Notes under the pieces: generated by a model
The model's database searches: none
The model's input: the letters and a program-made list of their open reading frames with translations, nothing else
What the model was told of the DNA's origin: nothing
Shown here: positions 44,843-52,279 of the stretch, piece after piece
How the letters are laid out: each line of letters starts with the position of its first letter
Position numbering within the stretch: position 1 is the stretch's first letter
Position numbers and translations under genes: made by a program
Assembly (NCBI RefSeq): GCF_003996965.1
Contig: NZ_QWDM01000013.1
Location: 91,418-155,417, forward strand
DNA from: Flavobacterium cupreum
Lineage (GTDB): Bacteria > Bacteroidota > Bacteroidia > Flavobacteriales > Flavobacteriaceae
Reading direction: 5' to 3'
DNA: 64,000 nucleotides

Positions 44843-44940
44843 TTTTTTGCCACGAATTGCTCGAATTGCTCGAATTGTTTTTTGCAAAATGCATAAGCAT
44901 TTTGAATTGGTGAAAATTCGTGAAATTCGTGGCAAAAAAA
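44843..44940. repeat. composite repeat with nested inverted arms
   Basis: Outer arms TTTTTTGCCACGAATT (44843-44858) and AATTCGTGGCAAAAAAA (44924-44940) are complementary. Inside are three tandem CGAATTGCT-type units and a perfect inner hairpin CAAAATGC-ATAA-GCATTTTG (44885-44904). It adjoins the stop of the DUF4442 gene and may also end its transcript. Confidence 0.75.
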
Positions 44941-45393
44941 CTATTTAATACGCACGCTCCACTCAAAATCCATTTCTGAAACCTGGATTCCTTTTTCGTC
45001 TGTTCCGATAGATTTCATCCAGAAGGTTTGCCCCTCGCCTGTGGCTATTGTTTTTTCAATAGCTTCGGCAATTAAATGTCCGTCATTACAAACAAATGTA
45101 ATTCTGCCTGTTGCTTTTTTAGTAAAGTTACCTTTATTATTGGCCACCAGCATCGAGATCTTTTTTCCGCTTTCCTGAATTTGGGAAATTACTAAAGCCC
45201 CGGTTGTTAATTCGGCAGCCATTGCCTGAACTGCAAAATACATTGAATTAAAAGGATTCTGATTGATCCAACGGTGTTTTACACTTACGACACAACTGTC
45301 TTTATCGATCGCTTTTACGCGAACACCGCAAATATAGGCCGATGGTAATTTGAATAATACAAATTTGTTGAGTTTGGAAACTGAAACTGCCAT
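44941..45393 (-). CDS. DUF4442 (hotdog-fold) domain protein
   Basis: 150 residues with the hotdog-like arrangement: VSVKHRWINQNPFNSMYFAVQAMAAELTTGALVI forms the central helix, followed by strands (GRITFVCNDGHLIAEAI). Thioesterase relatives have this fold, but a catalytic residue cannot be named. Monocistronic on the minus strand. Function unassigned. Confidence 0.86.
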   Translation of the reverse strand: MAVSVSKLNKFVLFKLPSAYICGVRVKAIDKDSCVVSVKHRWINQNPFNSMYFAVQAMAAELTTGALVISQIQESGKKISMLVANNKGNFTKKATGRITFVCNDGHLIAEAIEKTIATGEGQTFWMKSIGTDEKGIQVSEMDFEWSVRIK

Positions 45394-45623
45394 GTGATTT
45401 ATTTTTTATGTAAAAATACAAAAAAACTATGCACGCACAATAAATTGTTTTTACTTTCCTAAAAGCGTAATAAAATCAAGCCTTCCCACTGATTTTCAGT
45501 CTTTTTTATTTAGCGGGCTTAATTCATATTTGTTAATATTTTGTTAATATTTGGTACTATGTAAAACAAGATACTGTCTTTTGACCATATATTTGCATAA
45601 GAAAATACTATATACTTTTAATC

Positions 45624-46103
45624 ATGGAAACAACAACACCACTCATCATGGAAACAACCTCAGAAAAGAACACTGCAACGTTCACACATTTAAGTACATT
45701 AAGTCAGTATATCATCCCTTTTGGAAATTATATTTTTCCGATTTTAATCTGGACGAGTTATAAAGACAAATCAGAATTTGTAAATCACCATGGAAAACAG
45801 ACTTTGAATTTTCAATTGAGTTTACTGCTTTACACTTTGGTTCTGGCTTTAATTGCGATTCCGATTTTTATCATCGTATTTTTTCAAAACCTGCCAATGG
45901 AAGCTGTTTTTAACGACGAAGATTTCGTAATCAGAAATTTTCATTTTGACGGAAACATTGGATTAATAAGTATTGGAGCTACGGCTGTTTTACTTTTCGG
46001 ATTGTTAAAAATAGTGGAATTCTTTTTAGTGATTTACGCTTCTATAAAAACATCAAACGGAGAATATTACAAATATCCTATGACGATTCCTTTTATAAAA
46101 TAA
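45624..46103 (+). CDS. DUF4870 domain-containing membrane protein
   Basis: 159 residues with a hydrophilic N-terminus and the DUF4870/Tic20-like motif HLSTLSQYIIPFGNYIFPILIWTSYKDKSEFVNHHGKQTLNFQLSLLLYTLVLALIAIPIFIIVF, giving about three or four membrane helices. No catalytic role is known. It precedes the PadR-PspC operon by 160 nt. TATATTTG near 45587 is a weak -7 candidate. Confidence 0.85.
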   Translation: METTTPLIMETTSEKNTATFTHLSTLSQYIIPFGNYIFPILIWTSYKDKSEFVNHHGKQTLNFQLSLLLYTLVLALIAIPIFIIVFFQNLPMEAVFNDEDFVIRNFHFDGNIGLISIGATAVLLFGLLKIVEFFLVIYASIKTSNGEYYKYPMTIPFIK

Positions 46104-46264
46104 TTCGCAAATGGGCTTCGACTTCGCTCAGCCTGACTAAAAAGATTAAAAGTTATACGAAATACGAACTCATTCCAAAAGAATAAATTCGAAAACAATC
46201 ATCATCAATCAAAATCATCAATCAAAAGACGAATTGTTCAATCTAAAAAAAACAAAATGAAATT
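46104..46264. repeat. short flavobacterial interspersed tract
   Basis: GCTTCGACTTCGCTCAGCC followed by TGACTAAAAAG (about 46118-46146) resembles an interspersed palindromic-type tract often seen between flavobacterial genes; the remainder is AT-rich without a supported feature. Confidence 0.4.
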
Positions 46265-46597
46265 ATGAACATTGAAAACACAAAAGCACAGATGCGCAAA
46301 GGTGTTCTTGAGTTTTGTATCCTATCTGTACTAAAAGAAAAAGATGCATACACATCAGAAATATTAGACACTTTAAAAAACGCCAAATTACTAGTTGTTG
46401 AGGGAACAGTTTACCCGCTATTAACCAGACTGAAAAACGACGGTTTACTCAATTATCGCTGGGAAGAATCAACTTCAGGACCACCACGAAAATATTATGG
46501 GTTAACCGAAATAGGACAAACATTTTTAAACGAACTTAGCGGAACCTGGACAGAATTGTCTGACGCCGTAAAACTAATCACCAATCAAAATCAATAA
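46265..46597 (+). CDS. PadR family winged-helix regulator
   Basis: 110 residues: RKGVLEFCILSVLKEKDAYTSEILDTL then GTVYPLLTRLKNDGLLNYRWEESTSGPPRKYYGLTEIGQTFL, the PadR wing with its basic proline-rich beta hairpin. It lies 2 nt before the PspC gene and likely autoregulates this operon. Effector unknown. Confidence 0.93.
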   Translation: MNIENTKAQMRKGVLEFCILSVLKEKDAYTSEILDTLKNAKLLVVEGTVYPLLTRLKNDGLLNYRWEESTSGPPRKYYGLTEIGQTFLNELSGTWTELSDAVKLITNQNQ

Positions 46598-46599
46598 TC

Positions 46600-48333
46600 A
46601 TGAACAAAACAGTAAATATAAACTTAGGAGGTATGTCTTTTCACATTGATGAAGACGCATATTTGAAACTAACCCGTTATTTTGACGCTATAAAACGATC
46701 ATTAAACAATTCGTCTGGTCAGGATGAAATTATTAAAGATATCGAAATGCGTTTTTCTGAATTATTGACGGAAAAACAAAAAAGCGAAAAACATGTTGTG
46801 GGATTGAAAGATATTGATGAGGTAATCGCTGTTATGGGACAACCTGAAGACTATATCATTGAAGACGAAGAAAAATCAGGTCAGTCTTTTAATGATTACG
46901 GAACCAGAAAACATAAAAAATTATACCGTGACAAAGAAAAAGGTATGGTTGGCGGTGTTGCCACAGGTTTAGGACATTATTTTGGAGTTGATGCCGTATG
47001 GATAAAAATCATTTTCCTAATATTTGTTTTTGCAGGTTTCGGAACTGGAATTTTAGCTTATTTCGTACTATGGGTTGTAACTCCGGAAGCGGTTACAACC
47101 TCTGAAAAACTGGAGATGACCGGTGAACCGGTAACGATTTCGAACATTGAAAGAAAAGTACGTGAGGAAATTGAATCCTTATCTGATAAATTTAAAAATG
47201 CAGATTATGATGCCATGGGAAACCAGGTAAAGTCGGGAGCTGAGAGAATAAGTAGTTCATTTGGAGACTTTATCATGACGGTTTTTAAAATCTTCGCTAA
47301 ATTTTTAGGCGTAATCCTAATCATGTCCGGAATCACTGTTCTGATCATGTTACTGATAGGAGTGTTTACTTTAGGAACTAATGTTTTTGTTGATTTTCCA
47401 TGGCAAAATTTTGTGGAAGCCGGAAACTTCACAGACTATCCGATCTGGTCCTTTGGTTTATTAATGTTCTTTGCTGTTGGAATTCCATTTTTCTTTTTGA
47501 CTCTTTTAGGTTTCAAATTGTTATCTCCAAACTTAAAAGCTATCGGGAATATTACAAAATATACGTTGTTAGCGATTTGGATTATTGCGGTTGCGATTGC
47601 CATCAGCATCGGAATTAAACAAGCAACTGAAATCTCATACGATAATAAAACCGTAGAGAAAAAAGCAATCAATATTAGTCCAAAAGATACTTTGTTCATT
47701 AAATTCAAATACAATGACTACTATGCAAAAGATTTGAACCACTACAGGGAATTTGAATTCGTACAGGATTCGGCCAATCATCAGTTATTATATTCAAATG
47801 ATGTTCGCCTGCATATTTTACACACTGATGAAGCTGCTCCTTTTATTCAAATAGAGAAAAGCGCCCGAGGAAATTCATTTATCTCTGCCAAACAAAGAGC
47901 AGAAAAAATCAATTATAAGTTTCAAATCACAGGAAATCATTTAATTTTGGATAATTATTTTCTTACAGATGTAAAAAACAAATTCAGAGGACAGGAAGTT
48001 GATGTGTTTTTATACCTTCCTGAAGGACAAGTATTCAAACCGGATGCCTCTTTACAAGATTATGATGACTCTGAGAATGATTTTTTCAACTTGCACTTTA
48101 GCGGTAACTACAATTATAAAGTTGAAGGTTCTAAAGTGAAATGTCTGAATTGCCCTGCTGATGAAAACGATAACAATGACGGAGACTATGACAATGATGA
48201 AGAAAACACTATTGACAACGATACGGTAAAAGAAGTTTCCATTAAAATTAACGGAAAGGAAGTTTTAAGCGGAAAAAGTACGAAAGGAAAGCTAACCACT
48301 GATAAAAACGGAGTTATAATTAAAATTAACTAG
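46600..48333 (+). CDS. PspC domain-containing membrane protein
   Basis: 577 residues: residues 1-95 are a small alpha/beta N-terminal domain (KTVNINLGGMSFHIDEDAYLKLTRYF), then PspC (LYRDKEKGMVGGVATGLGHYFGVDAVWIKIIFLIFVFAG) with an amphipathic and membrane helix, two or three more helices and a beta-rich C-terminal domain with an acidic low-complexity stretch. PspC proteins take part in envelope stress signalling. Cotranscribed with PadR and two head-GIN genes. Confidence 0.9.
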   Translation: MNKTVNINLGGMSFHIDEDAYLKLTRYFDAIKRSLNNSSGQDEIIKDIEMRFSELLTEKQKSEKHVVGLKDIDEVIAVMGQPEDYIIEDEEKSGQSFNDYGTRKHKKLYRDKEKGMVGGVATGLGHYFGVDAVWIKIIFLIFVFAGFGTGILAYFVLWVVTPEAVTTSEKLEMTGEPVTISNIERKVREEIESLSDKFKNADYDAMGNQVKSGAERISSSFGDFIMTVFKIFAKFLGVILIMSGITVLIMLLIGVFTLGTNVFVDFPWQNFVEAGNFTDYPIWSFGLLMFFAVGIPFFFLTLLGFKLLSPNLKAIGNITKYTLLAIWIIAVAIAISIGIKQATEISYDNKTVEKKAINISPKDTLFIKFKYNDYYAKDLNHYREFEFVQDSANHQLLYSNDVRLHILHTDEAAPFIQIEKSARGNSFISAKQRAEKINYKFQITGNHLILDNYFLTDVKNKFRGQEVDVFLYLPEGQVFKPDASLQDYDDSENDFFNLHFSGNYNYKVEGSKVKCLNCPADENDNNDGDYDNDEENTIDNDTVKEVSIKINGKEVLSGKSTKGKLTTDKNGVIIKIN

Positions 48334-48335
48334 CC

Positions 48336-49070
48336 ATGATAAAAATAATCATTCATATTACGAAATTCGTTGTTGCGACTGTCACCGCATTATTGTTTGC
48401 CTCCTGTAACTTTAACGGAAATTCTATTGAAGGAAGCGGACATGTTACAACAGAAAAAAGAATCGTCCACGGTGATTTTCAAAATGTAAAAGTCAGCAAT
48501 GCAATCGATTTGGTTATTGAACAGGCTGATGCAACAGAAATCATTGTTGAAGCTGATGATAATTTACAAAAAGAAATCACAACAACAGTTGAAAACGGGA
48601 CTTTGGTCATCAGATGCAAATACGGTTCTTTCCGCAATATTTCTTCAAAAAGGGTGATTGTAAAAATGCCTGTCATCAATAAGATCGACGCATCAAGTTC
48701 AGCCTCTGTACAAAGCAGAAATGTTCTTCAGGGACAAGATATTGACCTGGAAACATCAAGTTCCGCAACGATGAATGTTATTGTAGAATCAGACAATATT
48801 TCTTGCAGCTCCAGTAGCGGAAGTTCTATAAGAATTGAGGGAAAAGCATTAAAAATAATTACTAATGCTTCAAGCGGGGCAAGTGTGAATGCCGGAAAAC
48901 TATTAGCTAACGAAGTTGAAGCAAGTGCCTCAAGCAGTGGAAGTTTAGAAGTGCATCCTATTCTGAGCTTAAAAGCCGATGCTTCAAGCGCGGGAAGTAT
49001 TCTCTATAACAGCGCTCCTAAAACAATTGAAAAAACAGTAAATTCAGGAGGAAGCGTAACTCAGGGATAA
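48336..49070 (+). CDS. head GIN domain (DUF2807) lipoprotein
   Basis: 244 residues. Signal type II: VTALLFASCNFNG (lipobox FASC). The mature chain is a right-handed beta-helix of DUF2807 type, with many serine-rich repeats (SSSASVQSRNVLQ, SSSSGSSIRIEG, ASASSSGSLEVHP). These envelope proteins accompany PspC/PadR operons in Bacteroidota; function unproven. It starts 2 nt after the PspC stop. Confidence 0.88.
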   Translation: MIKIIIHITKFVVATVTALLFASCNFNGNSIEGSGHVTTEKRIVHGDFQNVKVSNAIDLVIEQADATEIIVEADDNLQKEITTTVENGTLVIRCKYGSFRNISSKRVIVKMPVINKIDASSSASVQSRNVLQGQDIDLETSSSATMNVIVESDNISCSSSSGSSIRIEGKALKIITNASSGASVNAGKLLANEVEASASSSGSLEVHPILSLKADASSAGSILYNSAPKTIEKTVNSGGSVTQG

Positions 49071-49095
49071 ACACGCTCAATCTGTTAAATATAAA

Positions 49096-49128
49096 AAAAT
49101 CATTCATCGAAAGTGGATGATTTTTTTA
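49096..49128 (+). terminator. terminator between the two head GIN genes
   Basis: ATCATTCATC and GTGGATGAT arms (two wobble pairs) around a GAAA loop with seven T. TATATTTG at 49127-49134 overlaps its end and may be the -7 of the next gene. Confidence 0.7.
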
Positions 49129-49155
49129 TATTTGTGAAAATCAAATCTAGCATTA

Positions 49156-49989
49156 ATGAAAAAAAACACCGCCCTACTCCTATTATTATTGATTACAACA
49201 TTGACTTTTGCCCAAAAACGCGAAAAAATAAAAGGATCTAAAATCGTTACAACTTCTATAAAGGAAGTTGGAGAATTTGATGGTATTGAAGCCGACGATA
49301 ATCTGGAAGTTTATCTGGAAAGAGGAGAGAAAAACGAAATCAAAATCGAAGCTGACGACAATCTCCACGATATCATCGGAATGGATTTAAGAGATCGTAC
49401 GCTTCGTTTGTATACCTCAAAACAAAGTTCCATTTTTAAAAAACTGATTGTCCGCGTTACTTATACCAAATCACTTAAGAATGTAATTGCTAAAAATGAA
49501 GCGGCTATTTACGCCATTCAGGAAGTTCAGGTAGACGACATTACCTTTAACAGCTTTGATTACTCAAAATTGTTTTTGAATGTAAATTCGAAAAAATTCT
49601 CCCTGATTGCCGATGATAAATCAAAAACGGAATTAAACGTAAAATCAGAAGATGCCAGTTTACAGTTAAGCAAAAATGCTTCCATCAAAACACTGGTTTC
49701 CGCCATAAAATTCAAATGTGACTTATATCAGAAAGCGGCAGCCACTATTGAAGGTATCGCGGAAAAAGCCACCATTCGTTTGGACAATAATTCGGTTTTT
49801 ACCGGAACAAAATTCACTTTGAAAGACTCCAATGTCACGGTTGAAAACTATGCGACAGCCAGTATTTTGGCAGAAACCACCATTTCGATAGCGGTTAGCG
49901 ACAAAGCAGAACTTTCCCTTTTTGGAAGTCCAACGATACAACTTACCCGTTTTTCTGAAGAAGCGAAGCTGATTAAGAAGATTAAGTAA
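49156..49989 (+). CDS. head GIN domain (DUF2807) exported protein, second copy
   Basis: 277 residues with a Sec signal peptide (ALLLLLLITTLTFAQ). DUF2807 repeats begin with EFDGIEADDNLEVYLERGEKNEIKIEADDNL and continue in a beta-helix. Unlike the preceding copy it lacks a lipobox cysteine and is less serine-rich, so the pair diverged in anchoring. It may have its own promoter. Confidence 0.86.
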   Translation: MKKNTALLLLLLITTLTFAQKREKIKGSKIVTTSIKEVGEFDGIEADDNLEVYLERGEKNEIKIEADDNLHDIIGMDLRDRTLRLYTSKQSSIFKKLIVRVTYTKSLKNVIAKNEAAIYAIQEVQVDDITFNSFDYSKLFLNVNSKKFSLIADDKSKTELNVKSEDASLQLSKNASIKTLVSAIKFKCDLYQKAAATIEGIAEKATIRLDNNSVFTGTKFTLKDSNVTVENYATASILAETTISIAVSDKAELSLFGSPTIQLTRFSEEAKLIKKIK

Positions 49990-50024
49990 AAAGTTTCACG
50001 TTTCAAGTTTCAAGTTTTATTTGT

Positions 50025-50160
50025 TTCAGGTTGTTGGAGCGTTAAAATAAAAAATCCCATTCACAATAGATAGACTGTAGACTGCGAATGGGATTTTTTT
50101 ATGTGAAAATTCTCTGCATTTCAGTTCCAACAACTTGAAACCTGAAACAAAGAAAACCTG
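50025..50160. repeat. intergenic inverted repeat enclosing a bidirectional terminator
   Basis: Inner perfect stem AAAAAATCCCATTC (50049-50062) with GAATGGGATTTTTTT (50086-50100) is a terminator for convergent transcripts. Outer arms GTTTCAGGTTGTTGGAGC (near 50023-50041) and GTTCCAACAACTTGAAACC-TGAAAC (50122-50148) are complementary with a 7-nt indel. TTTCAAGTTT units precede it. Confidence 0.75.
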
Positions 50161-50170
50161 AAATCTTTTT

Positions 50171-51118
50171 TTACTCTTTAGCTGCCAAATATCTTTCTGC
50201 ATCCAGCGCAGCCATACAGCCTGTACCTGCGGCCGTGATTGCCTGACGGTATACATGATCTGCAGCATCACCTGCCACAAAAACACCCGGAACATTGGTA
50301 TTTGAAGTTCCCGGAGTATTGATGATATAACCGGTTTCATCTAAATTAAGGTAATCTTTAAAAATATCTGTGTTAGGTTTATGACCAATGGCAACGAAAA
50401 ATCCTGTTGCAGGAATTTCAACCACTTCAGCAGTAGTTTTGTTCAAAGCTTTTATGGCGTGTACCACATTTCCATCCCCTAATACTTCAACCGTATCGTG
50501 ATTCAGTAAAATTTCGATATTTTCGGTTTTGCGAACACGTTCTTCCATAATTCTTGAAGCTCTGAATTTTTCGCTTCGCACCAACATGGTTACTTTTTTA
50601 CAAAGTTTAGATAAGTAATGCGCTTCTTCACAGGCAGAATCCCCCGCTCCAACAATTACAACTTCCTGATTGCGGTAGAAAAATCCGTCACAAACCGCAC
50701 AGGCAGAAACTCCGCCACCCATTTGCAAATAATGTTGTTCTGATGGCAACCCTAAATATTTAGCCGAAGCACCTGTAGAAATAATAACCGTTTCACAGTG
50801 TAATTCGATTGAATCGTTAATCCATACTTTATGAATATCTCCAGAAAAATCAACTTTAGTAGCCCAGCCATCACGAATATCAGAGCCGAAACGTTTGGCT
50901 TGTTCCTGCAGCTGAACCATCATTTCAGGTCCTGTAACTCCATCAACATAACCCGGAAAGTTCTCCACTTCATTTGTGGTAGTCAACTGACCGCCCGGCT
51001 GCATTCCCTGGTATAAAACTGGATTCATATTAGCTCTGGCAGCATAGATTGCAGCGGTATAGCCCGCAGGACCAGAACCTATAATTAGGCATTTAATTTT
51101 TTCGATAGTATCTGACAT
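50171..51118 (-). CDS. trxB: thioredoxin-disulfide reductase
   Basis: 315 residues: FAD motif CLIIGSGPAGYTAAIYAARANM, redox-active CAVCDG (CxxC, in VSACAVCDGFFYRN near 137-150), NADPH motif VVIVGAGDSACEEAHYL, and the final FAD motif VFVAGDAADHVYRQAITAAGTGCMAAL. It reduces thioredoxin with NADPH. Standard length. Lies at the left border of the putative mobile element but is a core gene. Confidence 0.96.
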   Translation of the reverse strand: MSDTIEKIKCLIIGSGPAGYTAAIYAARANMNPVLYQGMQPGGQLTTTNEVENFPGYVDGVTGPEMMVQLQEQAKRFGSDIRDGWATKVDFSGDIHKVWINDSIELHCETVIISTGASAKYLGLPSEQHYLQMGGGVSACAVCDGFFYRNQEVVIVGAGDSACEEAHYLSKLCKKVTMLVRSEKFRASRIMEERVRKTENIEILLNHDTVEVLGDGNVVHAIKALNKTTAEVVEIPATGFFVAIGHKPNTDIFKDYLNLDETGYIINTPGTSNTNVPGVFVAGDAADHVYRQAITAAGTGCMAALDAERYLAAKE

Positions 51119-51232
51119 AATATGATAGTGTTAAATTGATGGTGCAAAAGTAAGTTTTTATTGTTGGATTTCAGAAGCCCGATAATCAGTTTTTGCTATT
51201 CTAAAATAGAGAATCTAAAAGATATATAAAAT

Positions 51233-51265
51233 AAAAAATCCTTTCTGCAGATACAGAAAGGATTT
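51233..51265 (-). terminator. terminator after the truncated tRNA fragment
   Basis: AATCCTTTCTG...CAGAAAGGATT arms (51237-51264) with T run on the minus strand, directly downstream of the tRNA 3'-end fragment at 51269. Confidence 0.8.
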
Positions 51266-51268
51266 TCG

Positions 51269-51284
51269 TCGGGGTGGCAGGATT
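51269..51284 (-). other. tRNA(Pro) 3'-end fragment, candidate attachment site
   Basis: The minus strand reads AATCCTGCCACCCCGA, the 3' half of the T-arm and acceptor of a typical tRNA(Pro), and a terminator follows. The rest of a tRNA is absent: upstream sequence is unrelated. This is what a tRNA-site integration leaves at one end of an element. Confidence 0.65.
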
Positions 51285-51598
51285 ACATGCCTATTCCTTA
51301 ATTCGTTGATTTTATTGGTGTTTCAAGGTGTTCACTCCAAAAGGGGTAGCCGAATAGGTCTCATATTTAATGAATTACCTTGTAGCCCTTTGTATCCTTG
51401 GTCAATTTAACGCAGTCAGTCAATGTACTTTTATATATGTAAATGTATTAAAAATGCAGCGACCATACAATTAAATAAGTAAAAAAAGAACGATCACGTT
51501 CTTATGCATTCCAATGTAGAGGTATCGCATCTTTGATAGAATTATTAGGGGTTATTTAAATTCTACTGATAGCTATCGACAAACCTCTTATTGCAACC
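51285..51598. other. junction region without a supported gene
   Basis: About 310 bp between the att-like tRNA fragment and the first gene of the island. No frame of useful length and no convincing hairpin was seen; short in-frame pieces (for example RPIRLPLLE) look like remnants. It may contain the end of a lost integrase. Confidence 0.4.
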
Positions 51599-52279
51599 CT
51601 AAGAAGTCAGGTCTAAAAAGTAATGCCATAATTGCATTTCTTTTAGAGGCTTATTGCGCAAAGTTTTTGAACTTAATTTCTCAACATATGTAGAATTAGA
51701 TATACTAACTAAATTTTCTGACGGATTGCTCCAGTCAATTGTTGTATCTATATTGCTTGTAGAAAGTTCAGTAAGAAATTCATTCACCTTAGTAATCCAA
51801 TGACTGCAGGTATGGCTCTGCACATAACCAAACATACCACATACCAACAAATGTGATGAATGATGTCCTCTTTTAAAGCGCTCAATTCCACCGCGCACTC
51901 CACTAACATATTCCTTGTATTTGGAGGTAGTTGAAAATCGTTTTGCTTCAAATTCTATTATTGGGAGTGGCTTTCTTGCTCTATCCATAACAAAAACTCC
52001 AATATCAGTTTCTTTATCAGATTCTACTTGAGTTGGATTTTTTCTAAAATCGTAGGGTAGAAAACCATTTTGTTCATTTTTACAAATTTGCAGATGATTT
52101 ATAAGCAAATCACTTATTCTATTTTCCTTTCCTGAATCTTTTACCTTTTGATAGTAAGGAATAAATTCTTCAAGATTTAGATCGATGAATGTAATTATTT
52201 GAGTTACCTCAAAATCTGGAGCAACATTTAAATCATTGGGCAGTGGCCCCTGGTATGATGGAAGACTATCTTTAAGCAT
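51599..52279 (-). CDS. putative PD-(D/E)XK-type restriction endonuclease
   Basis: The start at MLKDSLPSYQG (52279) gives 226 residues and an 8-nt ATGCTTAA overlap with the methylase stop; the frame is open to 52327. The centre has ETDIGVFVMDRARKPLPIIEFEAKRF, with Asp then about 15 residues later E-A-K on a strand, the D...(D/E)xK pattern of this nuclease fold. The family is not recognised. Tight overlap with an N6-methylase supports a restriction partner. Inference only. Confidence 0.65.
   Translation of the reverse strand: MLKDSLPSYQGPLPNDLNVAPDFEVTQIITFIDLNLEEFIPYYQKVKDSGKENRISDLLINHLQICKNEQNGFLPYDFRKNPTQVESDKETDIGVFVMDRARKPLPIIEFEAKRFSTTSKYKEYVSGVRGGIERFKRGHHSSHLLVCGMFGYVQSHTCSHWITKVNEFLTELSTSNIDTTIDWSNPSENLVSISNSTYVEKLSSKTLRNKPLKEMQLWHYFLDLTS

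Noticed and set aside
50026..50340. 104-codon minus-strand frame overlapping trxB
   Set aside because: It is a shadow of trxB in another frame and crosses the terminator.
51285..51598. Integrase remnant next to the tRNA scar
   Set aside because: Only short unrelated peptides appear, with no catalytic R-H-R-Y motif, so no integrase can be claimed.
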